Assembly (NCBI GenBank): GCA_900549405.1
Contig: URNZ01000008.1
Location: 1 to 50,998, forward strand
Length of the DNA: 50,998 bases
Source: an uncultured Eubacteriales bacterium
GTDB lineage: Bacteria > Bacillota > Clostridia > Oscillospirales > Oscillospiraceae
Direction: 5' to 3'
Notes under the pieces: generated by a model
Databases searched by the model: none
What the model was told of the DNA's origin: nothing
Seen by the model: the letters and a program-made list of their open reading frames with translations, nothing else
Shown: positions 15,232-23,979 of the stretch, one piece after another
How positions within the stretch are numbered: position 1 is the first letter of the stretch
Layout: the number at the start of each line of letters is the position of its first letter
Program-made: the position numbers and the translations under genes

Positions 15232-16935
15232 ATGCCAACTATGATTCAGACGATAGACGCGGCGGCATTTCAGCGAATGGTCATCCACGCTCACGCCGCC
15301 ATCAACGCCCAGAAGCAGGCCATCAACGACCTGAATGTGTTCCCCGTGCCCGACGGGGACACGGGCACCAACATGACCCTGACCATCGGGGCCGCCGCCC
15401 AGGACATGAAGAAAAAGCAGCACGAGGGGGTGGGCCAGGCGGCCAACGCCGCCGCTTCCGCCCTGCTGCGGGGCGCCCGGGGCAACTCCGGCGTCATCCT
15501 GTCCCTGCTGTTCCGCGGCTTTGCCAAGGCGGTGCGGGACAAGACCACCATGGACGGGGCTGACCTGGCCATGGCCCTGGACTTTGGCGTGGCCGCCGCC
15601 TATAAGGCGGTGATGAAGCCCGCCGAGGGCACCATCCTCACCGTCTCCCGCATGGCCGCCGCCCGGGCCGCCGGAGCCGCCCGGGAGAACGCCGGGCTGG
15701 AGGCCGTCCTCCAGGCCGCCATCGAAGAGGGCAGTGTTGCCCTGGACCACACCATCGACCAGAACCCCGTGCTGAAAAAGGCGGGCGTGGTAGACGCCGG
15801 CGGCAAGGGTTTTCTCGTTATCCTCCAGGGTATGCTGGACGAGCTTCAGGGCAAGCCCATGCCGAAGACTGACGAGGACGAGGCGTCCGCTCCTGCGGAC
15901 AAGGCCGACTTTGAGATGATGGCCGCCGAGGAGATCACCTTTGCCTTTGACACGGTGTATATCGTGCGGAAGAAGACCGCCGACGTGGACCTGGAGCCCC
16001 TGCGCCGCTATCTCAACAGCATCGGCGACAGCCTGGTCATCGGCGAGGACGACGAGGCCTTTAAGGTCCACGTCCACACCAACATCCCCGGCGAGGCTCT
16101 CACCGAGTCTCAGAAATACGGCACCCTGGAGCTGGCCAAGATCGAGAACATGCGCACCCAGGCCGACGACCTGGCCGCGGGCAAGCACGTGCAGAGCACC
16201 GACGACCTGGCCGCCATCGAGGAGGAACTGGAGAAGGGCGAGTCCGCCCAGCAGCCGGCCAAGGCCGCGCCGGAGAAGAAGTTCGGCTATGTGGCCGTGT
16301 GCGCCGGTCAGGGTCTGGAGGACGTGTTCCGGGACCTGGGCGTGGACGGCCTGGTGGGGGGCGGCCAGACCATGAACCCCTCCACCGAGGACATCCTGAA
16401 GGCGGTGGACGCCACCCCGGCGGAGATCGTCTATATCCTGCCCAACAACAAGAACATCATCATGGCCGCCCAGCAGTGCGTCCCCCTGTGCGAGGACAAG
16501 AAGGTGGTCATCCTGCCCACCAAGACGGTGCCCCAGGGGGTGGCCGCCATGCTGGTGGCCGACCCGGAGGCGGAGGAGGAAGTCAACACCGCCGCCATGA
16601 CCGAGGCCTTCCAAAAGGTGCGCACCAGCGAGATCACCTATGCCGCCCGGGACTCTGACTTCGACGGCTTTGCCATCCACCAGGGGGACTATCTGGCCCT
16701 GGAGGAGCACCAGCTCTTCGGCACCGACCAGGACCTGGACGCCCTGCTGGACCGCCTGGCCCGGTCTGACGCCCACCAGAGCGCGGAGTTCATCTCCATC
16801 TTCTATGGCGAGGACGTCACCGAGGAACAGGCCCAAAAGGCCGAGGCCATCTTCACCGCCGCCTGTCCCAATGCGGAGGTCAGCCTCCTGTCCGGCGGCC
16901 AGCCCGTGTATTACTACATGATCTCGGCGGAGTAA
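15232..16935 (+). CDS. fakA: DAK domain fatty acid kinase FakA (YloV)
   Basis: FakA phosphorylates fatty acids bound by FakB so that exogenous acids enter phospholipid synthesis. The 567-residue protein opens with the DhaK-L-type ATP domain (NVFPVPDGDTGTNM, about 34-47, with Mg-binding Asp residues), followed by GARGNSGVILS, a middle domain, and a C-terminal DegV-like region. An acidic Ala/Glu linker lies near 325-345. ATG 15232 follows AGAAAGGAAC. No fakB partner is in the window. Confidence 0.88.
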   Translation: MPTMIQTIDAAAFQRMVIHAHAAINAQKQAINDLNVFPVPDGDTGTNMTLTIGAAAQDMKKKQHEGVGQAANAAASALLRGARGNSGVILSLLFRGFAKAVRDKTTMDGADLAMALDFGVAAAYKAVMKPAEGTILTVSRMAAARAAGAARENAGLEAVLQAAIEEGSVALDHTIDQNPVLKKAGVVDAGGKGFLVILQGMLDELQGKPMPKTDEDEASAPADKADFEMMAAEEITFAFDTVYIVRKKTADVDLEPLRRYLNSIGDSLVIGEDDEAFKVHVHTNIPGEALTESQKYGTLELAKIENMRTQADDLAAGKHVQSTDDLAAIEEELEKGESAQQPAKAAPEKKFGYVAVCAGQGLEDVFRDLGVDGLVGGGQTMNPSTEDILKAVDATPAEIVYILPNNKNIIMAAQQCVPLCEDKKVVILPTKTVPQGVAAMLVADPEAEEEVNTAAMTEAFQKVRTSEITYAARDSDFDGFAIHQGDYLALEEHQLFGTDQDLDALLDRLARSDAHQSAEFISIFYGEDVTEEQAQKAEAIFTAACPNAEVSLLSGGQPVYYYMISAE

Positions 16936-16959
16936 GGCGCGGGGACAAACCAAAATAAC

Positions 16960-17007
16960 AAAAAGACGAGCAGCCGTTCTGAAAATGAGCGGGCTGCCCG
17001 TCTTTTT
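16960..17007 (+). terminator. Terminator after fakA
   Basis: AAAAAGACGAGCAGCC pairs with GGCTGCCCGTCTTTTT (one bulge) across a short loop, with the U-tract included in the 3' arm. Confidence 0.85.
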
Positions 17008-17020
17008 CTCTGCCCCCTCG

Positions 17021-17049
17021 TTGCCATGGGGCGGGGTTTGGCGTATAAT
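17021..17049 (+). promoter_or_regulatory. mutY operon promoter
   Basis: TTGCCA (17021-17026) and a perfect TATAAT (17044-17049) are separated by 17 bp, about 35 bp upstream of mutY. Confidence 0.75.
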
Positions 17050-17084
17050 AACGGGGAAATTCCCCGAAACAGGAGGCCCCTATT

Positions 17085-18161
17085 TTGACGCAGACGCAAC
17101 TGGAACAACTGCCCATCCCCCTGCTGCTGTGGTATCGGGACAACGCTCGAGTGCTGCCCTGGCGCAGCCAGCCCACCCCCTATGGGGTGTGGGTGTCAGA
17201 GATCATGCTCCAGCAGACCCGGGTGGCGGCGGTGCTGGACTATTACCGCCGCTTTCTGGCCGCCGCCCCCGACCCGGCGGCCCTGGCCGCCCTGCCAGAG
17301 GACCAGCTGATGAAGCTGTGGCAGGGGCTGGGCTATTACAGCCGGGCCAGAAATCTGCAAAAGGCCGCCCGGCAGATCATGGACGACTTCGGCGGGGTCT
17401 TCCCCAGCACCTATGAGGACATCCATTCCCTGGCCGGGGTGGGGGACTACACCGCTGGGGCCATTGCCTCCATCGCCTTCGGCCTGCCCGTGCCCGCGGT
17501 GGATGGAAACGTGCTGCGGGTCACCGCCCGCATCACCGGGGACGAGGGGGACATCACCTCCCCCGCCATGAAGAAAAAGATCACGGCGGCCCTGGCGGAG
17601 ATCATCCCTGTGGACGCCCCAGGGACGTTCAACCAGGCCATGATGGAGCTGGGGGCCACCGTCTGTCTGCCCAACGGGGCTCCCCAGTGCCAGCGCTGCC
17701 CCGCCGCCTTTCTGTGCCGGGCCCATCGGGAGGGGACCACCGGCCGCATCCCGGTGAAGGCCCCCAAAAAGCCCCGCCGGATAGAGGACCGGAGGGTCTA
17801 TCTCCTGTTTCATGAAAACGCCGTGGCTCTCCGCCGCCGCAGCCCGAAGGGCCTGCTGGCCGGGCTGTGGGAGTATCCCAACGAGCTTTCAGACAGCCCC
17901 GACCCCCTGAAGGAATGGGGCCTGGAGCCGGAGAGTCTAACTTTGGCCGCCGTGGGCAAGCACATCTTCACCCACATCGAGTGGCACCTCACCGCCCTGG
18001 CGGGAGAGCTGCCCGGAGACCGGCTGCCCCCGGGGTGGGTGTGGGCCGATTTGAGCCAGCTGCGGGAAATTTATGCCCTGCCCAACGCCTTTCAGTTTGC
18101 CGCCCCGGCGGTGGAGCGGCGGCTGGCAAAGACAGAGTCGGAAGGAGGGACCGCCCCATGA
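17085..18161 (+). CDS. mutY: A/G-specific adenine glycosylase MutY
   Basis: MutY removes adenine mispaired with 8-oxoguanine. The 358-residue protein has the SEIMLQQTR catalytic-Glu region (about 38), the helix-hairpin-helix LAGVGDYTAGA, the catalytic Asp in VDGNVLRV (about 139) and the 4Fe-4S loop C194-X6-C201-X2-C204-X5-C210. A C-terminal NUDIX-like domain for oxoG recognition follows. The start is TTG at 17085 behind AGGAGG. Its stop overlaps the next start (ATGA), so the two genes are coupled. Confidence 0.95.
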   Translation: MTQTQLEQLPIPLLLWYRDNARVLPWRSQPTPYGVWVSEIMLQQTRVAAVLDYYRRFLAAAPDPAALAALPEDQLMKLWQGLGYYSRARNLQKAARQIMDDFGGVFPSTYEDIHSLAGVGDYTAGAIASIAFGLPVPAVDGNVLRVTARITGDEGDITSPAMKKKITAALAEIIPVDAPGTFNQAMMELGATVCLPNGAPQCQRCPAAFLCRAHREGTTGRIPVKAPKKPRRIEDRRVYLLFHENAVALRRRSPKGLLAGLWEYPNELSDSPDPLKEWGLEPESLTLAAVGKHIFTHIEWHLTALAGELPGDRLPPGWVWADLSQLREIYALPNAFQFAAPAVERRLAKTESEGGTAP

Positions 18162-19036
18162 TCTGCCGCCTGTGCCCCAGAAACTGCGCTGCGCTGCGCA
18201 CCGAGACCCAGGGGGCGGGTCTGTGCCGGATGCCGGAGGGGCCGGTGGTGGCCCGGGCCGCCCTGCACATGTGGGAGGAGCCGCCCATCTCGGGCAGCCG
18301 GGGCTCTGGGACCATCTTCTTCTCCGGCTGCTCCCTGGGCTGCGTCTTCTGCCAGAACGAGAAGATCAGCCACCGGGACTTTGGCCGCCCCATCACGCTG
18401 GAGCGCTTGGCGGACATCTGCCACGAGCTGATCGCCCAGGGGGCCCACAACTTGAATTTCGTCAACCCCACCCACTATGCCCATGTAGTTTCCAAGCTGC
18501 TGACGGAGCACCCCATGCCCGTGCCCACGGTGTGGAACTCCGGGGGCTATGACCGGGTGGAGACGCTGAGAGGGCTGGAGGGGAAAATTCAGATCTACCT
18601 CCCCGACCTGAAATATTTAGACGCTGAAACTGCCGCCAAATACTCCGCCGCCGCCGACTATCCCCAGGTGGCCCAGGCGGCCATCGAGGAGATGGTCCGC
18701 CAGACGGGGCCCTGCCAGTATGACGAGAACGGCCTGCTGGTCCGGGGAACGGTGATCCGCCACCTGATCTTACCCGGCCAGGTGAACGGGGCCAAGGCGG
18801 TGATGGACTATGTGGCCGAGCGCTTCCCGCCCCACACGGTGCTCTTCTCTCTCATGAGCCAATACACCCCCTGGGGGGACCTGTCCCGTGTGCCGGAACT
18901 GGACCGCCGCCTGCGCCGGGGGGAGATGAACGCCGCCGCAGACTATATGCGCAATCTGGGGCTGGACGGCTTTTGCCAGGAGCGCACCTCCGCCAAGGAG
19001 GAGTACACCCCGCCCTTTGATCTGACGGGGGTATAA
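18158..19036 (+). CDS. PflX-like radical SAM protein (COG1313 type)
   Basis: Radical SAM enzymes of this group resemble pyruvate formate-lyase activating enzyme, but their substrate is unknown. The 292-residue product has the CxxxCxxC cluster motif at C58, C62 and C65 (CSLGCVFCQN) and an N-terminal Cys motif CRLCPRNC (C3, C6, C10). The tail EYTPPFDLTGV is typical of the group. ATG 18158 overlaps the mutY stop, and GAAGGAGGG lies just upstream. Confidence 0.85.
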   Translation: MICRLCPRNCAALRTETQGAGLCRMPEGPVVARAALHMWEEPPISGSRGSGTIFFSGCSLGCVFCQNEKISHRDFGRPITLERLADICHELIAQGAHNLNFVNPTHYAHVVSKLLTEHPMPVPTVWNSGGYDRVETLRGLEGKIQIYLPDLKYLDAETAAKYSAAADYPQVAQAAIEEMVRQTGPCQYDENGLLVRGTVIRHLILPGQVNGAKAVMDYVAERFPPHTVLFSLMSQYTPWGDLSRVPELDRRLRRGEMNAAADYMRNLGLDGFCQERTSAKEEYTPPFDLTGV

Positions 19037-19056
19037 ACGTGAAGGAGGGCATACCC

Positions 19057-20460
19057 ATGACCGACCATGAACAATTAGACCTGTTTTTTGACCGCCGCCG
19101 CGCTTCTATGGTGGAGGACATCCGCGCCCTGGTCCGCGTGGACAGCGTGAAGGGGGAGGCCTGTCCCGGCGCGCCCTTCGGCTCCGGCCCCGCCGCCGCT
19201 TTAGACGCCGCCCTGGCCCTGGCCCGCCGGGAGGGGTTCGCCGCCCGGAACGTGGACGGCTATGTGGGGGTGGTGGACTTGAACGACGCCCCCACGGAGC
19301 TTGGCATCCTGGCCCACCTGGACGTGATGCCCCAGGGCACGGGCTGGACCTATCCCCCCTTCGACGTGACGGAGCACGAGGGGAAGCTCTATGGCCGGGG
19401 CACGGCGGACGACAAGGGCCCCGCCGTGGTCGCCCTGTACGCCATGATGGCGGTGAAGGCCATCCGGCCCGAGCTTCATAAAAACGTCCGTCTGATCCTG
19501 GGCACCGACGAGGAGAGCGGCAGTGCGGACATCGCCTATTACTTCGCCCGGGAGGCCCCGCCGCCCCATGTGTTCTCCCCCGACGGGGACTTCCCCGTCA
19601 TCAACATCGAGAAGGGCCGCTTCGCCCCGGTGTTCCGGGGGCGCTGGCCCCGGCAGAAGGAGGGGGCGCGGGTGCTGTCCGTGGTAGGCGGACAGCGGCA
19701 CAACGCCGTGCCCCAGCAGGCCCGGGCGACAATTGCCGGGCTGTCCCCCGCCAAGCTGGCCCCGGTGATCCGCCAGACGGAGCGGGACACGGGGGTGGAG
19801 TTCCAGCTGGGGCGCACCCCGGCGGGCCTGACCCTCTACGCTCTGGGGACGGGGGCCCACGGGGCCCAGCCGGAGAAGGGCAACAACGCCCTCACTGCCC
19901 TGCTGTCTGTCCTGGCCGCGCTGCCCCTGGCCGACAGCCCCTCCGCCCAAATGATTCGTGGTCTGGCCGCCCTGTTCCCCCACGGGGACACCCAGGGGAA
20001 GGCCCTGGGCCTGGCCTGCGCGGACGAGACCTCCGGCCCCCTCACCCTGAATTTCAGCGTGCTGGACTTAAATCAGACGGGCTTCTCCGCCCAGTTTGAC
20101 TGCCGCTTCCCCCTGTGCGCGAAAGAGGAGGAGCTGCTCTCCCGCCTGTCTGATGCGATTTCTCCCCTGGGGGCGGAGGTGGCCGACCCCGGCCTGGTGC
20201 CGCCCCACTGCGTGCCCGAGGATGACCCCTTCGTCCAGACCCTGCTGGGGGTCTATCACGACTACACCGGTCTGCCCGCCCGGTGTCTGGCCATCGGCGG
20301 GGGCACCTATGTCCACGACATCCCCGGCGGCGTGGCCTTCGGCTGCGCCATGCCCGGCGTGGACAACCGGATGCACGAGCCGGACGAGTTCGCTATTCTG
20401 GATGATCTGGTGCTCAGCGCCAAGATGTTTGCCCAGGTCATTTTGGATGTGTGCGGGTGA
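19057..20460 (+). CDS. M20 family dipeptidase (PepV/Sapep-like)
   Basis: A zinc-dependent cytoplasmic aminopeptidase or dipeptidase. The 467-residue protein shows metal-site motifs HLDVMPQG, GRGTADDKGP (bridging Asp) and GTDEESGS (catalytic Glu), in the spacing of the PepV branch with its large lid domain. The ATG at 19057 follows AAGGAGGGCATACCC, preferred over an in-frame GTG at 19039. It lies 20 bp behind the radical SAM gene, probably in the same operon. Repeats fill the space behind it. Confidence 0.88.
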   Translation: MTDHEQLDLFFDRRRASMVEDIRALVRVDSVKGEACPGAPFGSGPAAALDAALALARREGFAARNVDGYVGVVDLNDAPTELGILAHLDVMPQGTGWTYPPFDVTEHEGKLYGRGTADDKGPAVVALYAMMAVKAIRPELHKNVRLILGTDEESGSADIAYYFAREAPPPHVFSPDGDFPVINIEKGRFAPVFRGRWPRQKEGARVLSVVGGQRHNAVPQQARATIAGLSPAKLAPVIRQTERDTGVEFQLGRTPAGLTLYALGTGAHGAQPEKGNNALTALLSVLAALPLADSPSAQMIRGLAALFPHGDTQGKALGLACADETSGPLTLNFSVLDLNQTGFSAQFDCRFPLCAKEEELLSRLSDAISPLGAEVADPGLVPPHCVPEDDPFVQTLLGVYHDYTGLPARCLAIGGGTYVHDIPGGVAFGCAMPGVDNRMHEPDEFAILDDLVLSAKMFAQVILDVCG

Positions 20461-20469
20461 ACCTGGTTT

Positions 20470-20688
20470 AGCCTTCCCCATCCCAGGGGGCAGATGAGGG
20501 CGGGCCTCGTGGGTGCGGTGGTCATCGACGGGCGGACACGGAGGTCCGCCCCTACACCGACTTACGATGGCTCTTGTAGGGGCCGACCTCCGCGTCGGCC
20601 CGCTCGACAACCGATGCACCCACGTTACTCCCCCTCATCCGTCATGGGCTGCGCCCATGCCACCTTCTCCCCTGCGGGGCGAAGGCTG
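20470..20688. repeat. Dispersed repeat cluster A-B-A
   Basis: A truncated family A copy (20470-20500), a paired family B copy with inverted halves (20529-20602; GTCCGCCCCTAC ... GTAGGGGCCGAC) and a complete inverted family A copy (20631-20688). This accounts for nearly all of the 277-bp gap before the FMN enzyme. Confidence 0.75.
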
Positions 20689-20737
20689 AACCTCATCCCT
20701 CCTAACTCCTAACTCATCACTCAAAGGAAGTGTTCCC

Positions 20738-21751
20738 ATGACTTATCAGGAAGTATTGAACAACGCCCGGACTTGCAGCGGGCCTTATTGCAAGGTGTGC
20801 CCGGTGTGCAACGGCAGGGCCTGCAAGAACGTTATGCCCGGTCCCGGCTCCAAGGGGACGGGGACGGTGGCCGCCCGGAACTATGACGCCTGGCAGGACG
20901 TGCTGCTGAACATGGACACCATCTGCGAGAACGTGCCCGTGGACACCCGGTTCACCCTGTTCGGCCAGACCTATGACCTGCCTGTGTTCGCCGGGCCGGT
21001 GGGGGCGGTGAAGCTCCACTACGGGGACAAGTTCACCGACCAGGAGTATAACGGCATCCTGGTCCCCGCCTGCGTGGAGGCTGGCATCGCCGCCTTTACC
21101 GGCGACGGGGTGGACCCGGGGGTGTTCGCCGCCGCCTCCAAGGCCATCGGAGAGAACGGGGGCCGGGGCATCCCCACGGTGAAGCCCTGGGACCGAGACA
21201 CCCTGTTTGCCAAGCTGGACGCCGCCAAGGCCTCCGGCGCGAAAGTCTTCGCCATGGACATCGACGCCGCCGGCCTGCCCTTTTTGAAGGGCCTTACGCC
21301 CCCCGCCGGGTCTAAGACGGTGGCCGAGCTGCGGGAGATCATCGAATACGCCGGGGTGCCCTTTATCATCAAGGGTATCATGACCCCCGCCGGGGCCCGC
21401 AAGGCCCTGGAGGCCGGGGCGGCTGGCATCGTGGTGTCCAACCACGGGGGCCGGGTGCAAGACGGCGTGCCCGCCACGGCCCAGGTGCTGCCCTCCATCG
21501 TCCACGCGGTAAAGGGCAAGATGACCATTCTGGTAGACGGGGGCATCCGCTCCGGCCTGGACGTGCTGCGGGCATTGGCCCTGGGGGCGGACGCCTGCAT
21601 TCTGGCCCGGCCCTATGTCACCGCCGTGTACGGCGGCGGGGCGGAGGGCGTGCGCCTGCTCACCGAAAAGCTGAAGGCCGAGCTGTCCGACGCCATGGCC
21701 ATGTGCGGGGTGCACAGCCTGTCTCAGATCACCCACGCCCTGGTCTTTTAA
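20738..21751 (+). CDS. FMN-dependent alpha-hydroxyacid dehydrogenase/oxidase-like protein
   Basis: Belongs to the (S)-2-hydroxyacid oxidase / lactate dehydrogenase TIM-barrel family. Visible active-site segments are FIIKGIM (FMN-binding Lys), SNHGGR (catalytic His and Arg) and DGGIRSG, near the C-terminus as expected. The 337 residues are slightly short for the family. Unusually, residues 13-29 hold five cysteines (C13, C18, C21, C24, C29, with CPVC), suggesting a bound metal or Fe-S site. ATG 20738 follows AAAGGAAG. It is flanked by repeats and stands alone, so the physiological substrate is unknown. Confidence 0.85.
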   Translation: MTYQEVLNNARTCSGPYCKVCPVCNGRACKNVMPGPGSKGTGTVAARNYDAWQDVLLNMDTICENVPVDTRFTLFGQTYDLPVFAGPVGAVKLHYGDKFTDQEYNGILVPACVEAGIAAFTGDGVDPGVFAAASKAIGENGGRGIPTVKPWDRDTLFAKLDAAKASGAKVFAMDIDAAGLPFLKGLTPPAGSKTVAELREIIEYAGVPFIIKGIMTPAGARKALEAGAAGIVVSNHGGRVQDGVPATAQVLPSIVHAVKGKMTILVDGGIRSGLDVLRALALGADACILARPYVTAVYGGGAEGVRLLTEKLKAELSDAMAMCGVHSLSQITHALVF

Positions 21752-21797
21752 GGCGGATCATTCCGGTCTTCGTCCAAATCCTTAAATTTTCATAAAA

Positions 21798-21840
21798 TTC
21801 CGCCCGCCCTCTTGCCGGGGCGGGCGGAAACCGTTATACT
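21798..21840 (+). promoter_or_regulatory. LCP gene promoter with overlapping hairpin
   Basis: TTGCCG (21812-21817), a 17-bp spacer and TATACT (21835-21840) make a good promoter for the LCP gene. A perfect 12-bp hairpin (TTCCGCCCGCCC 21798-21809 / GGGCGGGCGGAA 21818-21829) wraps around the -35. It lacks a U-tract on the plus strand, so it may end the upstream gene only weakly. Confidence 0.6.
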
Positions 21841-21860
21841 GGGGAAAGCAGTCTGTATTT

Positions 21861-23153
21861 ATGGAAACCAACGGGGAGGGGAACGACCTGGAAGAGAGAT
21901 ATATCAGCGTCCACAGGGGCGGCAGGCGCCAGGCCCCTCCGGCCAAGAAGCCCCAGGGCCGCCCCCGCCGGGGTTATGAAGATGACGAGTTTTACGACGA
22001 TCCATATTACGACGACTATGACCGGGGCGGCTATTATGATGATCGCGGCGATGACTACGACGATGACCCGCCGCCCCGGAAAAAATCGGGGCACGGCTCC
22101 GGCCATCGTTCCGGTCCCCCCAAGCGCCCGGGCAAACGCCCCCGCTCCCCCCTGGGGCGGCTGTGCAGCTGGCTCTATCGCCTGGTGGTGGTGCTGTCGG
22201 CCATGATCGTGGTGGGCTATGGGGTGGCCAGGTTCGCCATCCGTCCCCCGGAGGTGCCGCCTTCCCCCGACCAGAGCACAACGGCGCCGGACGGCAGCAC
22301 GGATACCTCCTCCGGCTCCGACGTCTCCGTCCCCACAGACCCCAACGCCCTGGTCCGCCGGGAGGGGGTATACAACATCCTGCTGGCGGGCACAGACCGA
22401 GACGGCTTCCGCACGGACACCATGATGGTGTTCAGCTATGACGTGCCCAACCAGAAGGTGGGCGTGATCTCCGTCCCCCGGGACACCATCGTGGACCGGG
22501 GCTCCGGGAAAAACCCCAAGCTGGTCTACGGCTCCGGCGGGGTGGAGCAGCGGATGAAAGAGATCTCTCAGATCTTGGGCGTCCCCGTGGACCACTACAT
22601 CAAAGTAAATTTAAAGGGCTTTATCGCCCTGGTGGACTATATGGGCGGAGTGGACTTTTATGTTCCCTGCGACATGAACTATGACGACCCCTATCAGAAC
22701 CTGTCCATCCACTTTAAAGAGGGCATGAAGCACTTAAACGGCCAGCAGACCATGGAGGTGGCCCGTTTCCGCAAGAACAACGACGGCTCTGGCTATACCG
22801 ACGTGGGCCGCACCCAGACCCAGCAGGCCCTGCTGGTGGCTCTGGCCAAGAAGGCCCTGGCCTGGAACAGTCTGACCAAGCTCAACGGCTTTGTGGACAT
22901 TTTTGACCAGTATGTGGACACCGACCTGTCGGTGACGGAGATGCTCTATTTCGCCTCTCAGGCCATCCACGTGGACCCCTCCTCCAGCGTGGAGACCTGC
23001 ACCCTTCAGGGCAACGGCGAGGCCCACTACCGGGGCTTCTCCTATTGCTATGCCCTGGACCCCACCTCCACCCTGGAGGCGGTGAACCGTTTGGTCAATC
23101 CCTATACCCGAGAACTGACCCTGGAGGACATGAACCTGCTTCAGGGCAGCTGA
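21861..23153 (+). CDS. LytR-CpsA-Psr (LCP) family cell-wall glycopolymer ligase
   Basis: LCP enzymes transfer anionic glycopolymers from a lipid carrier to peptidoglycan on the outer face of the membrane. The 430-residue protein has a long cytoplasmic tail, one membrane segment (about 103-124), an extracellular Ser/Thr/Pro linker, and the LCP domain with TDTMMVF (about 193), SVPRDT (about 206) and the Arg of DVGRTQTQQ (about 315). The tail is remarkable: residues 40-75 are almost only Asp, Tyr, Gly and Arg. The ribosome binding site (GGGGAAAG) is weak. Confidence 0.9.
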   Translation: METNGEGNDLEERYISVHRGGRRQAPPAKKPQGRPRRGYEDDEFYDDPYYDDYDRGGYYDDRGDDYDDDPPPRKKSGHGSGHRSGPPKRPGKRPRSPLGRLCSWLYRLVVVLSAMIVVGYGVARFAIRPPEVPPSPDQSTTAPDGSTDTSSGSDVSVPTDPNALVRREGVYNILLAGTDRDGFRTDTMMVFSYDVPNQKVGVISVPRDTIVDRGSGKNPKLVYGSGGVEQRMKEISQILGVPVDHYIKVNLKGFIALVDYMGGVDFYVPCDMNYDDPYQNLSIHFKEGMKHLNGQQTMEVARFRKNNDGSGYTDVGRTQTQQALLVALAKKALAWNSLTKLNGFVDIFDQYVDTDLSVTEMLYFASQAIHVDPSSSVETCTLQGNGEAHYRGFSYCYALDPTSTLEAVNRLVNPYTRELTLEDMNLLQGS

Positions 23154-23160
23154 ACATCCA

Positions 23161-23199
23161 CCCGCCCCACGGCTTTCCACATGCCGCGGGGCGGGTTTT
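23161..23199 (+). terminator. Terminator after the LCP gene
   Basis: CCCGCCCCACGGC (23161-23173) pairs with GCCGCGGGGCGGG (23183-23195) with one mismatch, followed by TTTTG. Confidence 0.8.
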
Positions 23200-23315
23200 G
23201 TCACATTTTTGGTCACGTCTGTGGAAAACTTCTGGCCCGCCGGGTCGGCTTCGACGTTTTTTGTGGGGAAACGCGGGGATTTTTCCACCGTTGTCTCTTT
23301 CTTTTTGCATCGGGG

Positions 23316-23326
23316 TATAGTATAAT
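23316..23326 (+). promoter_or_regulatory. aroK promoter -10 region
   Basis: Overlapping TATAGT (23316-23321) and consensus TATAAT (23321-23326) lie about 40 bp upstream of aroK. The -35 is unclear; TTGTCT at 23291-23296 is 19 bp from the first. Confidence 0.45.
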
Positions 23327-23365
23327 ATATCAGTTAAATTTGTCTGCAAAGGTTGGGGACGCACG

Positions 23366-23875
23366 GTGAAAAATGTGGTTCTGATCGGGATGCCCGGTTC
23401 GGGCAAGAGCACGGTGGGGGTCCTGCTGGCCAAGGCCCTGGGCTATGACTTTCTGGACATCGACCTGGTGATCCAAAAGCGGGAGCACGCCCTGCTCCAG
23501 GAGATCCTGGACCAGCGGGGCCTGGATGCCTTTTTGCAGGCGGAGGAGGACGCCGTCTGCTCCATCGCCTGTCAGAACACCGTGGTCGCCCCCGGGGGCA
23601 GCGCCGTGTGCCGGGAGAAGGCCGCAGAGCATCTGAAAAGCCTGGGCCCCGTGGTCTATCTGAAGGTCCCTCTGGAGGAGCTGAGCGGGCGCATCCAGAA
23701 CCTGAGCACCCGGGGCATCGCCATGCAGCCCGGCCAAACCCTGGCCGACGTGATGGCCTATCGCGCCCCCCTGTATGACAAATACGCCGACCTGGTCATC
23801 GACTGCGGCGGCGGACAGACGCTGGCTCAGACCGCCCGGCTGGTGCTGGAGCGGCTGCGTGAGCTTTCGCGCTGA
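23366..23875 (+). CDS. aroK: Shikimate kinase
   Basis: Phosphorylates shikimate at the 3-hydroxyl in aromatic amino acid synthesis. The 169-residue protein has the P-loop GMPGSGKST (residues 8-16), the shikimate-binding Asp in DFLDIDLVI, the APGGSAV Gly-Gly motif and the lid Arg region STRGIAMQPGQTL, with the late RAPLYDKYAD Arg. It starts with GTG at 23366 with only a weak upstream purine stretch. It is not in an operon with other aro genes here. Confidence 0.9.
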   Translation: MKNVVLIGMPGSGKSTVGVLLAKALGYDFLDIDLVIQKREHALLQEILDQRGLDAFLQAEEDAVCSIACQNTVVAPGGSAVCREKAAEHLKSLGPVVYLKVPLEELSGRIQNLSTRGIAMQPGQTLADVMAYRAPLYDKYADLVIDCGGGQTLAQTARLVLERLRELSR

Positions 23876-23885
23876 CAACACCCCA

Positions 23886-23956
23886 GCCCACAGGGAAAGC
23901 GTGGGCCGGGCGGAGCACGCCTCCGCCTGAATGAGCGCGCCCGGAGCGTGTCCGGG
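23886..23956 (+). ncRNA. Three-hairpin leader of the DEAD-box helicase gene
   Basis: Three consecutive perfect hairpins: GCCCAC/GTGGGC (23886-23906), GGCGGAG/CTCCGCC with loop CACGC (23909-23927), and CCCGGA/TCCGGG with loop GCGTG (23940-23956). The loops of the second and third are exact reverse complements, allowing a kissing interaction. The helicase ribosome binding site lies about 15 bases further on. Confidence 0.4.
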
Positions 23957-23979
23957 ACAAGCAGAAAAGGAAGTATCGC

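Noticed and set aside
15148..16953. 601-codon minus-strand frame opposite fakA
   Set aside because: Antisense shadow; the fakA frame has clear family motifs.
21798..21829. Intrinsic terminator for the FMN enzyme gene
   Set aside because: The stem is perfect but the plus strand lacks a U-tract and the hairpin overlaps the next promoter; kept only as a hairpin note.
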